Below, in pieces: positions 41,990-53,900 of a stretch of DNA of 64,000 bases. The translations under genes were made by a program, and so were the position numbers. Origin of the DNA: Carya illinoinensis. Its lineage: Eukaryota > Streptophyta > Magnoliopsida > Fagales > Juglandaceae. Position 1 is the first letter of the stretch; each line of letters opens with the position of its first letter. Location: positions 23,793,501 through 23,857,500 of the forward strand of contig NC_056766.1 of assembly GCF_018687715.1 (NCBI RefSeq), written 5' to 3'. The notes beneath the pieces were generated by a model. That model saw only the letters and a program-made list of their open reading frames with translations. It was not told the DNA's origin and made no database searches.

Positions 41990-42560
41990 GCCACACAAAC
42001 CAACCCAAAGTTTTGAATACCGTTTCGGTAGCCATTTCGGTTAAGACACTAGAACGAAATATTTTGGTACCTGTACCGTTTCGAAATAGTTAATATATAA
42101 ATAATTAATTATATATGTATAAATTATATTTCAAAATAATGTCAATGCAAGTTTTAAAAAGTTAAAACACATTTATAAAACTCAATAACACTTCTAAGTT
42201 CTCAATCAAACTATTTAAAAAATAATAATCATTCATCCTCATCATGAAAAGAGGAGTAGGGACTTTGATTTTCAGTTCTTAAGAAAAATTGATTAAAAAA
42301 AGTTAAGAAAATAGTTTTCAAATATGATAATTGGAGTGAAAATTATGGAAAAAAAAATCAAACTGTGTACATTAATTAAAAAAATTTATTAATTTCAGTC
42401 AGTGCACTGAAACTGATAGGTACATCGAAAATCGACCGGTATTGATTGAAATGCATCGATACCGTCGATATTTAACTCGGCATGAAACATATTTTCTATA
42501 CCAATCATTATCCCAACACGATAAATACCGGCCGTACAGCATGGAATTTAAAATTATGAT
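41990..42560. repeat. Probable non-autonomous DNA element rich in CGGTA/TACCG
   Basis: The left side reads GAATACCGTTTCGGTAGCC and GGTACCTGTACCGTTTCG. The right side contains ACCGGTATTG, CGATACCGTCGATATT and AAATACCGGCCGTAC, roughly inverted relative to the left. The centre is AT-rich with no coding frame. Ends are not resolved. Confidence 0.4.
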
Positions 42561-42824
42561 TTTACCTTTTTTTTTTTTTTTTTTTTTTAATATTCTACCT
42601 ATTCCATATATATTACCATATTAATTCTGACCCCAAAAGTGGTGCATTGTGAATCCAAGTGGAGATTAACCCACCATCACATCCCAAAATAAGAGATTGG
42701 GCTAATGATTGAACGTCATTTATTTGATCCTTTCAGATCAGAACGAACACCTGGCGTATATAATATATATGCACACATACATAAATGTCAAGCCCTGCAC
42801 GCCTCCCACTTAAGAACTGGTCCG

Positions 42825-43375
42825 GTATAGATTCTTAAGAACTGAATTGGGTTCCAAACCAGTTTAATATCGGTTTTTATATTTTAAATGGGACCGGTAT
42901 ACATACATATATATATATATAATTTTTTATATTATATTATATATAATATATACTAAATTGCTAATTAATATAATAAGAAATTTAATCTAATTATTCATGT
43001 TTATTAATCTTATAACATAAAATTAATATAATATAAAGTTTTAATCTTAAACATGAATATTAATATTAAGTTATTAATATAAACTTACTTTTATCAAGAA
43101 TAAATACATTTTTAATATAATAAACTTTAATATATTTTTTTTTATAAATACATCTTTACATTTTTTATCATATATTATTAACTTATGCAGTACCACACAT
43201 GTAAACGGTAAACCAAAAAAATTGAGTCGAACCAGACCGAAACTTGAAAAATTGTAAGTTTCAATTTTGGTAAGAAATCGGTCCATATCAACTCTTAAAT
43301 TTTTAAAGCCAATGTATATCAGTTCGGTTTCAAAATTTGTCCAAACTAAACCCAACGGAACCAGTTACACCCCTA
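42825..43375. repeat. Probable AT-rich non-autonomous element with GAACCGGT-type ends
   Basis: AAGAACTGGTCCGGTATAGA on the left and CCCAACGGAACCAGTTACAC on the right are roughly complementary. Between them are GGACCGGTATACATAC, AT-rich DNA and GAAATCGGTCCATATC. No coding frame. The boundaries are approximate. Confidence 0.4.
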
Positions 43376-43562
43376 CTTCCACTCACCCAATGATCATCCA
43401 CGAACATATTTACATTAATTACGCTGCTGCAAATTAATTAGAGAACAAATATATGGAAGCAACTCACCCGGAATAGCCAGCAAAGAAATTACTAGAAGCA
43501 CAAAATCCGAATCAGCTTAATTCGGCTTACCAGTAATTAAGCCGAATTCCCATTTGCTTACA

Positions 43563-43745
43563 CAGTTTAGATGAGATGTTTTGTTAAAAATTGAATAAAA
43601 TATTATTATAATATAATTTTTTAATATTAGTTTTGTTTTGAGATTTGAAAAAGTTGAATTGTTTATTATATTTTATCTGGAGATTTGAAAAAATTATAAT
43701 AATGAGATGAGATGAGACAGTTTAAATTTGGGTAAATAAACGAGG
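43563..43745. mobile_element. MITE (family C), fairly complete copy
   Basis: It starts near TTTAGATGAGATGTTTTG and ends near ATGAGATGAGATGAGACAGTT, with the interior AAAATTGAATAAAATATTATT and TTTGAGATTTGAAAAAGTTG. The GATGAGATGAGA end motif also occurs at 47420 and 52125. Confidence 0.7.
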
Positions 43746-44998
43746 CTACTATCCCAATCCCAGGCCAATACATATTTAGAAACCCTCAAGTACTCAGTTT
43801 CTACTGTGAGTTTTTTTTTTATATGTACTTTTCTAGTAAAATAAAACTTCTGGAGGGGTTTTTAATTCTACTAGAAAGTATCAAAAAAAATAAAAATTTT
43901 ACTCATCATCTCACACTAAATATTTTATATATTTTAATATTATTTTTATTTTATTTTATTATTGTTAAATTAATTGTATTGTTTTACTTATTATCTATAC
44001 ACTAGTTATAAGAAAAATGAAAAAAAAAATTAAATTAAATAGTGATATGTGATATGGAGGAAGATTGTCGAAATACATGAAATGCCCTTCCTGAAAGGAG
44101 AAGTTCATTAAAATTCCATGATCATGATGATTCGAGGCCAGTTTGTACAACGCATTAACAAGACCGGTTTCAGCCCATTCAAGCTGTTGCAAATCTGTTG
44201 CAGTACTACTCCCATATCGCACTGCTTTAACTCCAAACAAATTGCTTATAGCAGAAGATCAAGAATATGCGTTCCCTACCTTGCTTTTGCCCTTTCTTTC
44301 TTCGGAGTTGGAAAAACAAAACAATATTTACACTTTAATTTGGAGAAGTAATAAATTTGACCGCATCTTACACGAAAATTTAATTATAATTGATAGATCA
44401 TATTAAACCTTCTCAATGTATAAATTTTATTGTGCAAGATTTATATTTTTCTCACAGATGATTATAGCTTTGATGAAAACAGCGAAGAGTTGTTCTTGAA
44501 GAACAAGCAAACAATCCAATGGCTAGACTTGAGAAAAATCCTAGCGAGCTAAAATGCTATTTTTCATTAAGAATATAATTTGTATGAAAAAATAAGTCGC
44601 GTCTTTCTTAACAAACTACACTTTGTTGAGATTTTAGTCATGTTTTATTTTCATTTATTAAAAAAAAAAAAACACACAAAATGTGGGCTTTTCCGCCCCG
44701 AAATTTTACATCTAATGAAAAGAATTCAACCTCTACGTGCATTTCGACACCCATTGTGGAGAGCTCTGTCCATCACCATCTTAATTTATCTGAGCTAGTG
44801 AAGCAAACTCTTATCAAGCAGTGAAGTCTAGAGACCTTGATCTAGAGCCGCTTGGCCTTCCAACCCAGTCTCAACAACGCAGATTTCAGGCATTTGAGAC
44901 ATTTGAGAAAGCCGTGCATTGACTTGTTTAATTGCAATTCGTTCCTTTTCTTTCTCTGCATATATATCAAACAGACTGCAATCCAATATAATCAAATC
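43746..44998. other. PEX10 downstream region; possible coding scraps
   Basis: It includes PEX10 3' flank. Two minus-strand stretches look protein-like but are not recognised: about 44270-44040 (FGVKAVRYGSSTATDLQQLE, WAETGLVNALYKLASNHH) and about 44965-44835 (EKERIAIKQVNARLSQMSQM, PEICVVETGLEGQAALDQ, then a stop). They could be exon remnants of an unidentified gene. I assign no function. Confidence 0.3.
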
Positions 44999-47900
44999 CT
45001 AGAAGTCCGAATGATATAAGCAAACTAGGCTTGAATGAGTTATGGGGGTCCGACAAAGAGGGCATTCAGGCTTCTCATTGCACCATTCCATGATGCAGTT
45101 CCTACACAGATAGAGCATGTTTAGAAAGTGCAGAGAGAGAGAGAAAGAGAGAGAAGAATGGTGGGGAGGGGGCACAGCAGCAGACTGCATAAATTATTTA
45201 AAGAGAAAATACCAGCAGAATACGTGACCACAAGCCGTGGCCGTTGGGTATTGGCGATTACTCAGGCAGAGTGTGCATTTGCTAGTCCCGCCAGTCATTG
45301 CTTGGGACTGCCAAAGTTGAAAGAATGATTGGCAAACATGAGTTAGTCATCTATAAGCCACTTAGAAGATATCACAATACAACAGAAAAATCCAATGAAG
45401 CCCCTTAACTGAATCCATTTAGATGTATGATATGTTGATGTCACCGCTCGACAAAATATTCTTTTTTCATTGATCTGCTCACTAATATTTCCAGAGTTTT
45501 ATGCCTTGAGTTTCTTCTAATCTTGGCAAATAAAGCCTAAATGATATACAAGGAGTCAAATAAATTCCCCATAAGGACCTATTCTTTATGGCTTTGTGCG
45601 TTTTGAGTTATATGACAATTGACAAAATGTTTAAGCTCTTTCCGTGAGGCTATTCTTTAAAGAGTATGATCTATCAGATCAGAAGTTTCCTCAAGGGCAT
45701 TGTACTCAATTTCTAAAATCATTTATTTGTTTAATCTGCATTAGATTGATGAGCTTTTGACCAATCCACCCGTGAATTAACCCGAACAAATTATTGTACT
45801 GTACTTCGATATTTGGCTATTTGCTCTTTGATGCCCTTCTATTATATTTCTGCGATTGAAGTCAGACAAGACGGCCCAGATTTCTTAATGACACTGGATT
45901 TTTGTATCTCCCAATAACAGAGAAATAACCCCCCTTGCCCCTCCACATCAAAAAATGGCTTAAGTAGGAGGCTGCAAATATATACCTCAGACGTTGAAGA
46001 AGAATCCGATACCCAACTTCCTTTGTTATTATCTGCAGATATCAAGTTGCCTTCCTCATTTAAAACAGGCAAACCTTGCACTACAAACCCAAGATGGGAG
46101 AGATTAAATTATACTCCTGTAAATGGGCGAGGCAAAACAATTTGCCAAAATGGTAATAGACATGCCAAAAGTCACAAATGAAGAAAGATGGCAGTTAATT
46201 CATCTTCGTCAAGAACAGCAATATTAAAAACTAATTTTTGCATTAGCTATTTTCAGGAGCTCCAACAGGATCACTCTAAATTTGAAAAGTTGCTATTTTC
46301 TATTTCAAACTCTAGTGGTCAAATTTATGTGGATAACTGTGCAGGTAAGCTCTGATAGCATACATACATTGATAGGTACACATGCATGCACTTTCAAGGA
46401 GAAAATTCAGTACACATGTTGATGGAAAGTGAAACAAGAAATACAGCTAGTGTGTATAATCATAGGAAAATAGGCTACTAGGCTTCTTTTTTCCCCCAAA
46501 GACCCTCATGAGTAGCAAGGAAACAAAGCTAGCATTACTTTAGAATATATATGACTTCATGTCACACCCAAGTACATATAGTTACGAAATTAGAGTTTTA
46601 TTTTTGATAACTTCAAAATATGCCTTTGTAACTTCCAGACCCAAATTTTTTTAGGCCAAGTATTTTCTAGCCAAACCCATTTGATTTTTGGCTGTTAATT
46701 CGTAATTATTGGAAACCAGCCCCATTTGTGACTCTTAAATGGATCCAAAGAATAGCATCAACAACCCTAGAACTCCTAGCCATTAGGATTCTTAGAACCC
46801 CTTTTCAAAATAAACTGTCACAGCCCAAAGAAGAAATTGAGCTATGGAAGAGATGGCCATGGGCCAGCGTTTATTTTCCTGTTATATTATTAGTTGCTTT
46901 TATTTACTTTGGGCTGTAACAGATATTGGGCCTCGGCCCACAACACTTGAATCCGTTGCATTTAATTTTCTTGTCATCTAGCTAGGCCCAGTAAGGGCAT
47001 CACAATGTAAGGAGCAGTTCCCTGCTCAGAAGGGGCTATCAAAAATATACTAGATCTTTTCTGAATTCTTCTCTATCTTCTTCTTCTTTGCTGGAGGTGC
47101 TCCCCTCGAAGTGAGCAAATCTTAGTGTACTTTTTATCAAGCATTTGGGGTTGGTATCAGATAATTGATCCTGATATGGCTGAATTGAGTAATGCAGAAC
47201 TTCAACTCTGTTTTCAGAATTATCATTGTGCAATCGATGATGAAATACATAGAGATCCTGGAGAAAGGGTTGTTATCACAGTAAAGTCTTTAGATGGTGA
47301 AAATTGATCTTAGTCAAACCTTCCTACACCATTTAATACATGAAGCTGAACATTGAATACGCCTATGGAAGACATATATATCCCATTGGAGCAACAAAAA
47401 TTGATGTAAGGAGAATTAGGGATTGCTTGGGAAATGAGATGAGATGAGAATTTTGTGAATAGTAGTAAGATGATTTGTGAATTGTAGTGAGAAAGTTTGA
47501 GTGAAGTATTTATTGGGTCTTGGAAAAGGAGAGAGAAAAAGTTGAATAAAAAATATTATAAATTTAAAATATTGTAAGAAAACTATTTTTTAATATTATT
47601 TTTGTTTTGAGATTTGAAAAAATTGAATGTTTTGTTTGAAAGTTTGGGAAAGTCGTAAGGATTAATTTGAAAAAGTTGTAATAATTATGATGGGCCCCAA
47701 AATGGACCGAACCTTAGAGATTGATGGGCCCCAAGGTGGACCCAGCCTTAGAGATCCTATGGAAGACATGACTTGGGCCTATTGTTATTGAAGGTCTTGG
47801 ACTTGTTTATTTCATTAAAATGACTTATTTTATTAGTCATAGGAATTAATTTAGAATAATTGGACTTGGGATATGTCCAGCCCACACATGTATTATTTCT

Positions 47901-50900
47901 TATGAATTAGGGTTTTTGGTAAGACCTTGTATTTTGGCTAAAAGCTTATTTGGAAAGTTATTATTTATTTGAATTAGGGTTTTAGAAGTTACTGTAGTGC
48001 GGCACTGTTTACGCTACAGTACCAGCGGCACCATTCACCTAGGGGGATTGTTTATTTAAACCACTTGTAGCCTCATTTGAGGGGGTCAGACAATATATGA
48101 AAGTTTATGAAGACTGATGAATTTTTTATTCATTGTAAGTTGAGTTTATCTCCTTTTGTTCTTAATTGAATGTTTGAACTTTTTTTTTTAGAAAAATCAT
48201 TGTCGATTTTAAATGTTTGAACTTTTTAAAACTTTTTTTGAGAAAAAGTTTATCTCCTTTTTTTTTTAATGTTTGAACTTATCAAAGGTAAATCACAACA
48301 TTTGTGGCGTTCCTCTTTTGTAATCCAGGTTCTTGAGACAGGTTTTTCAACGGGTCTAGATTTTAATATAATCTAGATTCTTGAAACGAGTTCCTCAACG
48401 TGTCTTGATTCTCCATCCATTGATTTGACTTGGCTTTCTTGGGTTGGTTTTCCAATATTGTTGTTGGGTCTCAAAGCTAGTCGATTGGGATTCACATCAT
48501 TTGGTATTCAGAGTTCAGTTTCCAATCAGGTCTGATTCTATCTTTTAATTCTTGCATCTTTAAATTTAATTCTACGGCTTCATTGTTCTAGGGTTACAAC
48601 AACAACAACAAAAAAAGCAGAAATTTATTTTTCCTAGGGCTGCCAAATTACTCTTATCATTTGGGTTTCGTGTTCATCATCATAGGTGGCTAAATTCCTT
48701 GTTTAAGGGCTATCAAAATTTGAACCGTCTAGGGTTTGAAATTTCTAGGGTTTCTTGCATCTCTAAATTTGTCAATTGCTTCGAGTGCCGGTTTATTGAT
48801 TCTCTTTTATTCCTATCAACTTCATGTGTTTTCAATTGTTTGATTTTCACAATTGAATCAATTATTTGATTTTCACAATTGAATCAATTGTTTGTGATTG
48901 AATTAGTGGGAAAAAAAAAAAAAAAAAAAAAAAAAAGGAAGAGAAAAAGAAAAGAATAGGGGAAAAAAAAGGAAAAGAAAAATTCGAAAAAAAAATTGAA
49001 AAAAAAAATTTGATTGAACATGATCAAAGGGGCTTAATACATATCATTATAGTTGGTATCTTGTCTTGTGATTACTCTTTTCCTTGTATCATTTCCTTGA
49101 ATCTCGTCATTTTATTCTTTCCGTGTTTTCTCTTGTTCTTATGTCTTGAACCTAATTACTAGTTGGGATAAAAAAAGGTTGTATTGTCTTGACTTAGTTC
49201 AATTAGTTCTTAAAGAACTTGAGTGGAAAAACTCGAGATAAAATGCAAGAGAGTGTGAGATCATTAACGGGGAAAAAGTCAATTAAGAGTGAAACACGAG
49301 TAAAGTGCCATTATTTAAGTTTAAACAAGAGAGAGAGCGTGAGGTCTTTTTTTTCACTAACATTCTTTTTATGCAGTGCATACGATATCTCTTAAAAGTG
49401 ATTCATCACCAAAAGGGATGGTAGATAACTCATTCTTTATGTTGCAGTCCATGCAACAAAAGTTTGAGCAGTTGAATTTGACGTTGGGGGAAGTGAGATG
49501 AGAAGGATCAACGAGGTACATTGATTAGAAATCTGCAAAGTGAGAGAGATGAGAGACGTGAGCCTAGTCTTAAACATGAGTATAAGAATAAAGAGTATGG
49601 TGAGTCTCTTCTTGTCAAGCGTGCTCTCAATACACAAAATAAGATGGATGATACAGAGCAGCAGAGAGAATATTTTTCATACTAGATACCACATCAACAA
49701 TAAGATATGTAGTATGATTATTGATGGAGGAAGTTGTACTAATGTGGCTAGCACTACTTTAATTGAGAAATTGAATTTACCTACCTTGAAACACCCTGGA
49801 CCATACAAGTTACAGTGGTTGAATGATTGTGGGAAGGTTAGGGTTAATAAGCAAGTGTTAGTTTCTTTTTCAATTAGGAGGTACAAAAATGAGGTACTTT
49901 GTGATGTAGTGCCTATGCATGCTGGCCATATTTTGTTGGGGAGGCTGTGACAGTGTGATAGGAGAGTAATCCATGATGGGATCAGGTACATGTACAGTTT
50001 TGAAAAATGAGAAAGAAAGAAATAGTGAGATAGAAAATGAAAGAGAGAAAAATGAGAGAGAAAAGAAATGATGGTGAGACTGAAACATCAAGAGAAAGAG
50101 AGTGAAAAAAAAATAGAGAGGTGGCTGAAAGTCAAGAAAAAAGAGTGGAGCCAAGAGAGGAAAAAGAAAGATTGTAGAGAGAAAAGGAAAAACAAAAGTG
50201 AGTTTTCATGCTAAGACAAGCTTTTATACTAACGAATTTAACGACTCGTTGCCCAGTGTTGTTGTTTCTTTGTTGCATGGACATGAGGTCATGATTCCTA
50301 GCAGTGTGTTTAGTGGATTGCCACCTATTAGAGATATAAAGCATTACATTGATTTTGTGCCAGGTACGACAATCCCTACCCGACCTTTCTTTAAAGAACA
50401 TGAGTCATTGACACACTTGAAGGAACAAAGTAAGTTGTTGACTAGAATGCATGCTAAGTGGGAGGACTGTCTTGAAACTTTTCCTCATGTAATCACACAC
50501 ACATTGTGAGGAAAATTTTGTGGTTCATACATTAGCAAGAAAGTATGTCCTTATTTTTAATTTACATGCAAAATTTTTGAGATTTGAATATGAAAAAAAA
50601 TTGCATGCTAATGATGATGACTTTGCTAGTGTGTATGGAACATGTGAGAAAGCATCGTTTGGTAAGTTCTATAAACTAAATTGGTACTTGTTTAGAGAGA
50701 AAAGACTGTGTGCATACTAGTTTTATGTGTAAGTTGCTTGTGTGTGATAGACATAGAGGTAGTTTGTTGGGTAACTTGGGTGTGTCAAAGATTTTAGATG
50801 TGTTACATAAGCACTTTTAGATGTATCATTTGCCATTCATTGATGTGTTGCATGAACGTTTGTGGCAGTATCATTTGCCATTCATTGACGTGTTGTATGA

Positions 50901-53900
50901 ACGTTTGTCCCATATTATTTGTCATTCATTGAGGTTGCATATAATCGGAGTTGTCATTTTGGTGTAAGAAAGCCTTTAGATGTGATTCATGAACGTTTAT
51001 GGGTGTATCATTTGTCTTTCATTGACTTGTAGCATGAACGTTTGCGGGAGTATCGTTTGCCCTTGTTAGAGTTTACATGTAATAGGGCCATGCATACTAC
51101 CATTTGTTATTCTCATCTTGAAATTGTATATGGTTTTAATCCACTTACTCCTTTAGCATTGATTTTTTGCTTGTTGATGACAGGAATAGCTTGGATAGAC
51201 TTTTCCACATTATTGAGAAAATTAATGATAATTCATATCAAGTGGATCTTCTAAGTAAGTACCATATTTCTGCTACTTTCAATGTTTCTAATATTTTTCC
51301 CTTTGATCCATGTGGATATTCGAGGACGAATCCTTTTGAAGAAATGGGGAATGATGGGCCCTAAAATAGACCGAGCCTTAGAGATTGATGGGCCCCAAGG
51401 TGGACCAAGCCTTATAGATCCTATAGAAAAAATGACTTGGGCCTATTGTTATTGAAGACCTTAGACTTGTTTATTTCATTAAAAGAGCTTATTTTATTAG
51501 TCATAGAAATTAATTTAGAATAATTGGGCTTGGGAGATGTCCAGCCCACACGTCTTATTTCTTATGAATTAGAGTTTTTGGGAATGCCTTATAATTTGGC
51601 CAATGACTTACTTATTTGGAAAGTTATTATTTTATTTGAATTAGGGTTTTAGAAGTTACTGTAGTGTGGCACTGTTTACACTACAGTACCAGCGGCACCA
51701 TTCACTTAGGGTTTTTGGAAATTGTTTATTTAAACCACTTGTAGCCTCATTTGAGGGGGTCAGACAATATATGAAAGTTTATGAACACTGATGAATTTTA
51801 TTCATTATGAGTTGAGTTTATCTCCTCTTATTCTTAATTGAACGTTTGAACTTATCAAAGGTAAATCACAACCTTTGTAGTGTTCCTCCTTTATAATCCG
51901 AATTCTTGAGACAGGTTCTTCAACAGGTCTAGATATGAATCTAATCTAGGTTTTTTAAACGAATTCCTCAACGGGTCTAGATTCTCCATCCATTAATTTG
52001 ATTTGGCTTTCTTGGGTTGGTTTTCCAATTTTGTTGTTGGATCTCAAAGCTAGTCGATTGGGATTCACATCAGATTAATTTGAAAGTGTTTGTATTTGAG
52101 TGATGTTTAGGAAGGAAATAAGATACGATGAGATAAGATGAGACAAAATGAGATGAAAACTACTTCCAAACAGGAAGATTATGTTACGCTGAGAAAAACA
52201 AGGGTATTTGAAGATGGGTATCTCTGTCTTGATATGAGCATGAGTGAAGATTTGGACTCTGTGAAATTAAAGAGAAGAAAGAGGCTATAGGTTCATCAGA
52301 AGGAAAAGAAAAATCAGTAGTTATAGACAAGATCCCAATTCATGATGGTGAAATCTCAGAGTCTCAAAGGAACTAGTGGATTTTATCTTCGGTCTCTTAG
52401 GTCGCCAGCTCTGATCACAGTAGAGAAACCTCATAAGGCTTCTTGATGGCGGCGAATCTGGCTCTTTCGCCTTTGTCAGAATCATTGTTTACTTTTGACC
52501 TAACTCCATCTTCCATAGTCACAGCTAAAATAGACAAACTAGGAAACCAGTATGGAACCTTCAATCCAGGTGGTTCAAAGATCAACGATGTGGAATCAAA
52601 CAGTGAAGATGAGAATGATGGTAAAAGTGAGGAAGAGGATGATGGTGGTGGGTCAAGGAAGCGGAGGAGGGTTTCAGAAGAAAATAAGGAAAACCCACTT
52701 CATGTGTTTTGTAAACTGAAGAGGGAGTATAATTATACGGGTACTTTCCATGGAAATCCATCTGGGTGTCAAATTCTCTGAGGAAGAATACAGATGAGTT
52801 GTTTTCGTTGCCTGTGTTTCATTAACAGATCAATTTCTTAATGAGAGGTTAACTAATGAAAAGTTTTGGTACATGAATCTCAAGGTAAAACTAAAAATGA
52901 AAGATGAGTGTCGAAGATTTTTACCCGAGTACGGGCTTACTGATTCCTACTACAGTAGTTTCTTATGGTTACATGGTTATCGCTCAAGGGTGTCAGCAAC
53001 AGAGGTGGTTGAATCCTTTGTGAAATCAGATGGCTCTTGTGCTTTCAAGCAGTTTGGCTTAGCTTATGATGCTCTGTCCTTGAGCAATAGTAATAAGCTG
53101 GAAGCAGGAATGCAACATGCAATTAGGACTCTACAAAGCATATCTTCTTTGATCTTTGGGACTCTACAAAGCAGGAATGCCCCAGCATCTTTGGATCAAA
53201 CTGCGATTTAAGTGAGAGGCCATGGAGGTGGGTTGTTGTGCTAGTCTCCTTGGGGGTTTAAGTTCCATGGGTGAGTCCTAAAGGATCTGTCGTAGGGTGG
53301 TTCCCCGTCATAAAAAATAAAAAAAAAAAAAATGATTAGTTATTTTAGAAAATTAGAAACTGAAGGGTCATTTGGGAATAGGAACTGAAAGGATTTTTGA
53401 GTATTGAATGTTATAAATGAGAGAATGCAAAGTATTTCTGACCTTTAAAATTCCATATCCTTAAAAATCATTTGAATTTATGATCAATTATTTTGGAAGG
53501 TAGAAACTAAAGGGTGTTTTGGGAATAGAAACAGAAAGGGTTTTGTTTGTATCGAATGGTCATTCAAGTAACAATTAAATGAGAATTAAAAACACTTGTA
53601 AGAAATTAGAATTATTTGTATTTTTTTTTTTTATAAATGTAGAATTATTTGTATATTTATAATAAATTAAGTTTAAAAAATGTTGAGGCCGCAAAATAGA
53701 ACAAAAAACATTGCTTTGAAAATGATATAGGTAATAGATAATTATGCACAAATTTCCATTCGGTTGGTCTTTGAAGTTTAAATTTAATCACTATAGTTCC
53801 TTAATTTTTATCCATGCTCAAGTCCCTCGAACAAACTTGACATCCATCAATGTAATAAAAATAAAAATAAAAAGTTTTAATTTTATTCATGGAATTTCAA

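Larger units (their letters stand above)
47688..52072 (+). mobile_element. Decayed Ty3/gypsy LTR element nested in a MITE, in PEX10 intron 8
   Basis: The LTRs are 47688-48499 and 51352-52072, both starting TGATGGGCCC and ending GGATTCACATCA. The flanks AATTA and GATTA are a probable target duplication with one change. TTTGGTATTCAGAG follows the left LTR (primer site), and GAAGAAATGGGGAA precedes the right LTR (polypurine tract). The inside keeps scraps only: aspartic protease ([20 protein letters not shown], 49717), pre-RT ([18 protein letters not shown]), a post-RNase H region ([20 protein letters not shown]) and integrase end ([36 protein letters not shown]). RT and the integrase core are deleted. 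It lies antisense to PEX10. The left LTR is longer because of a roughly 90-bp duplication near 48170-48270. Confidence 0.9.

Noticed and set aside
49540..49950. A host aspartic protease gene
   Set aside because: The [12 protein letters not shown] block is the retroelement protease type and lies between matched LTRs of a gypsy element.
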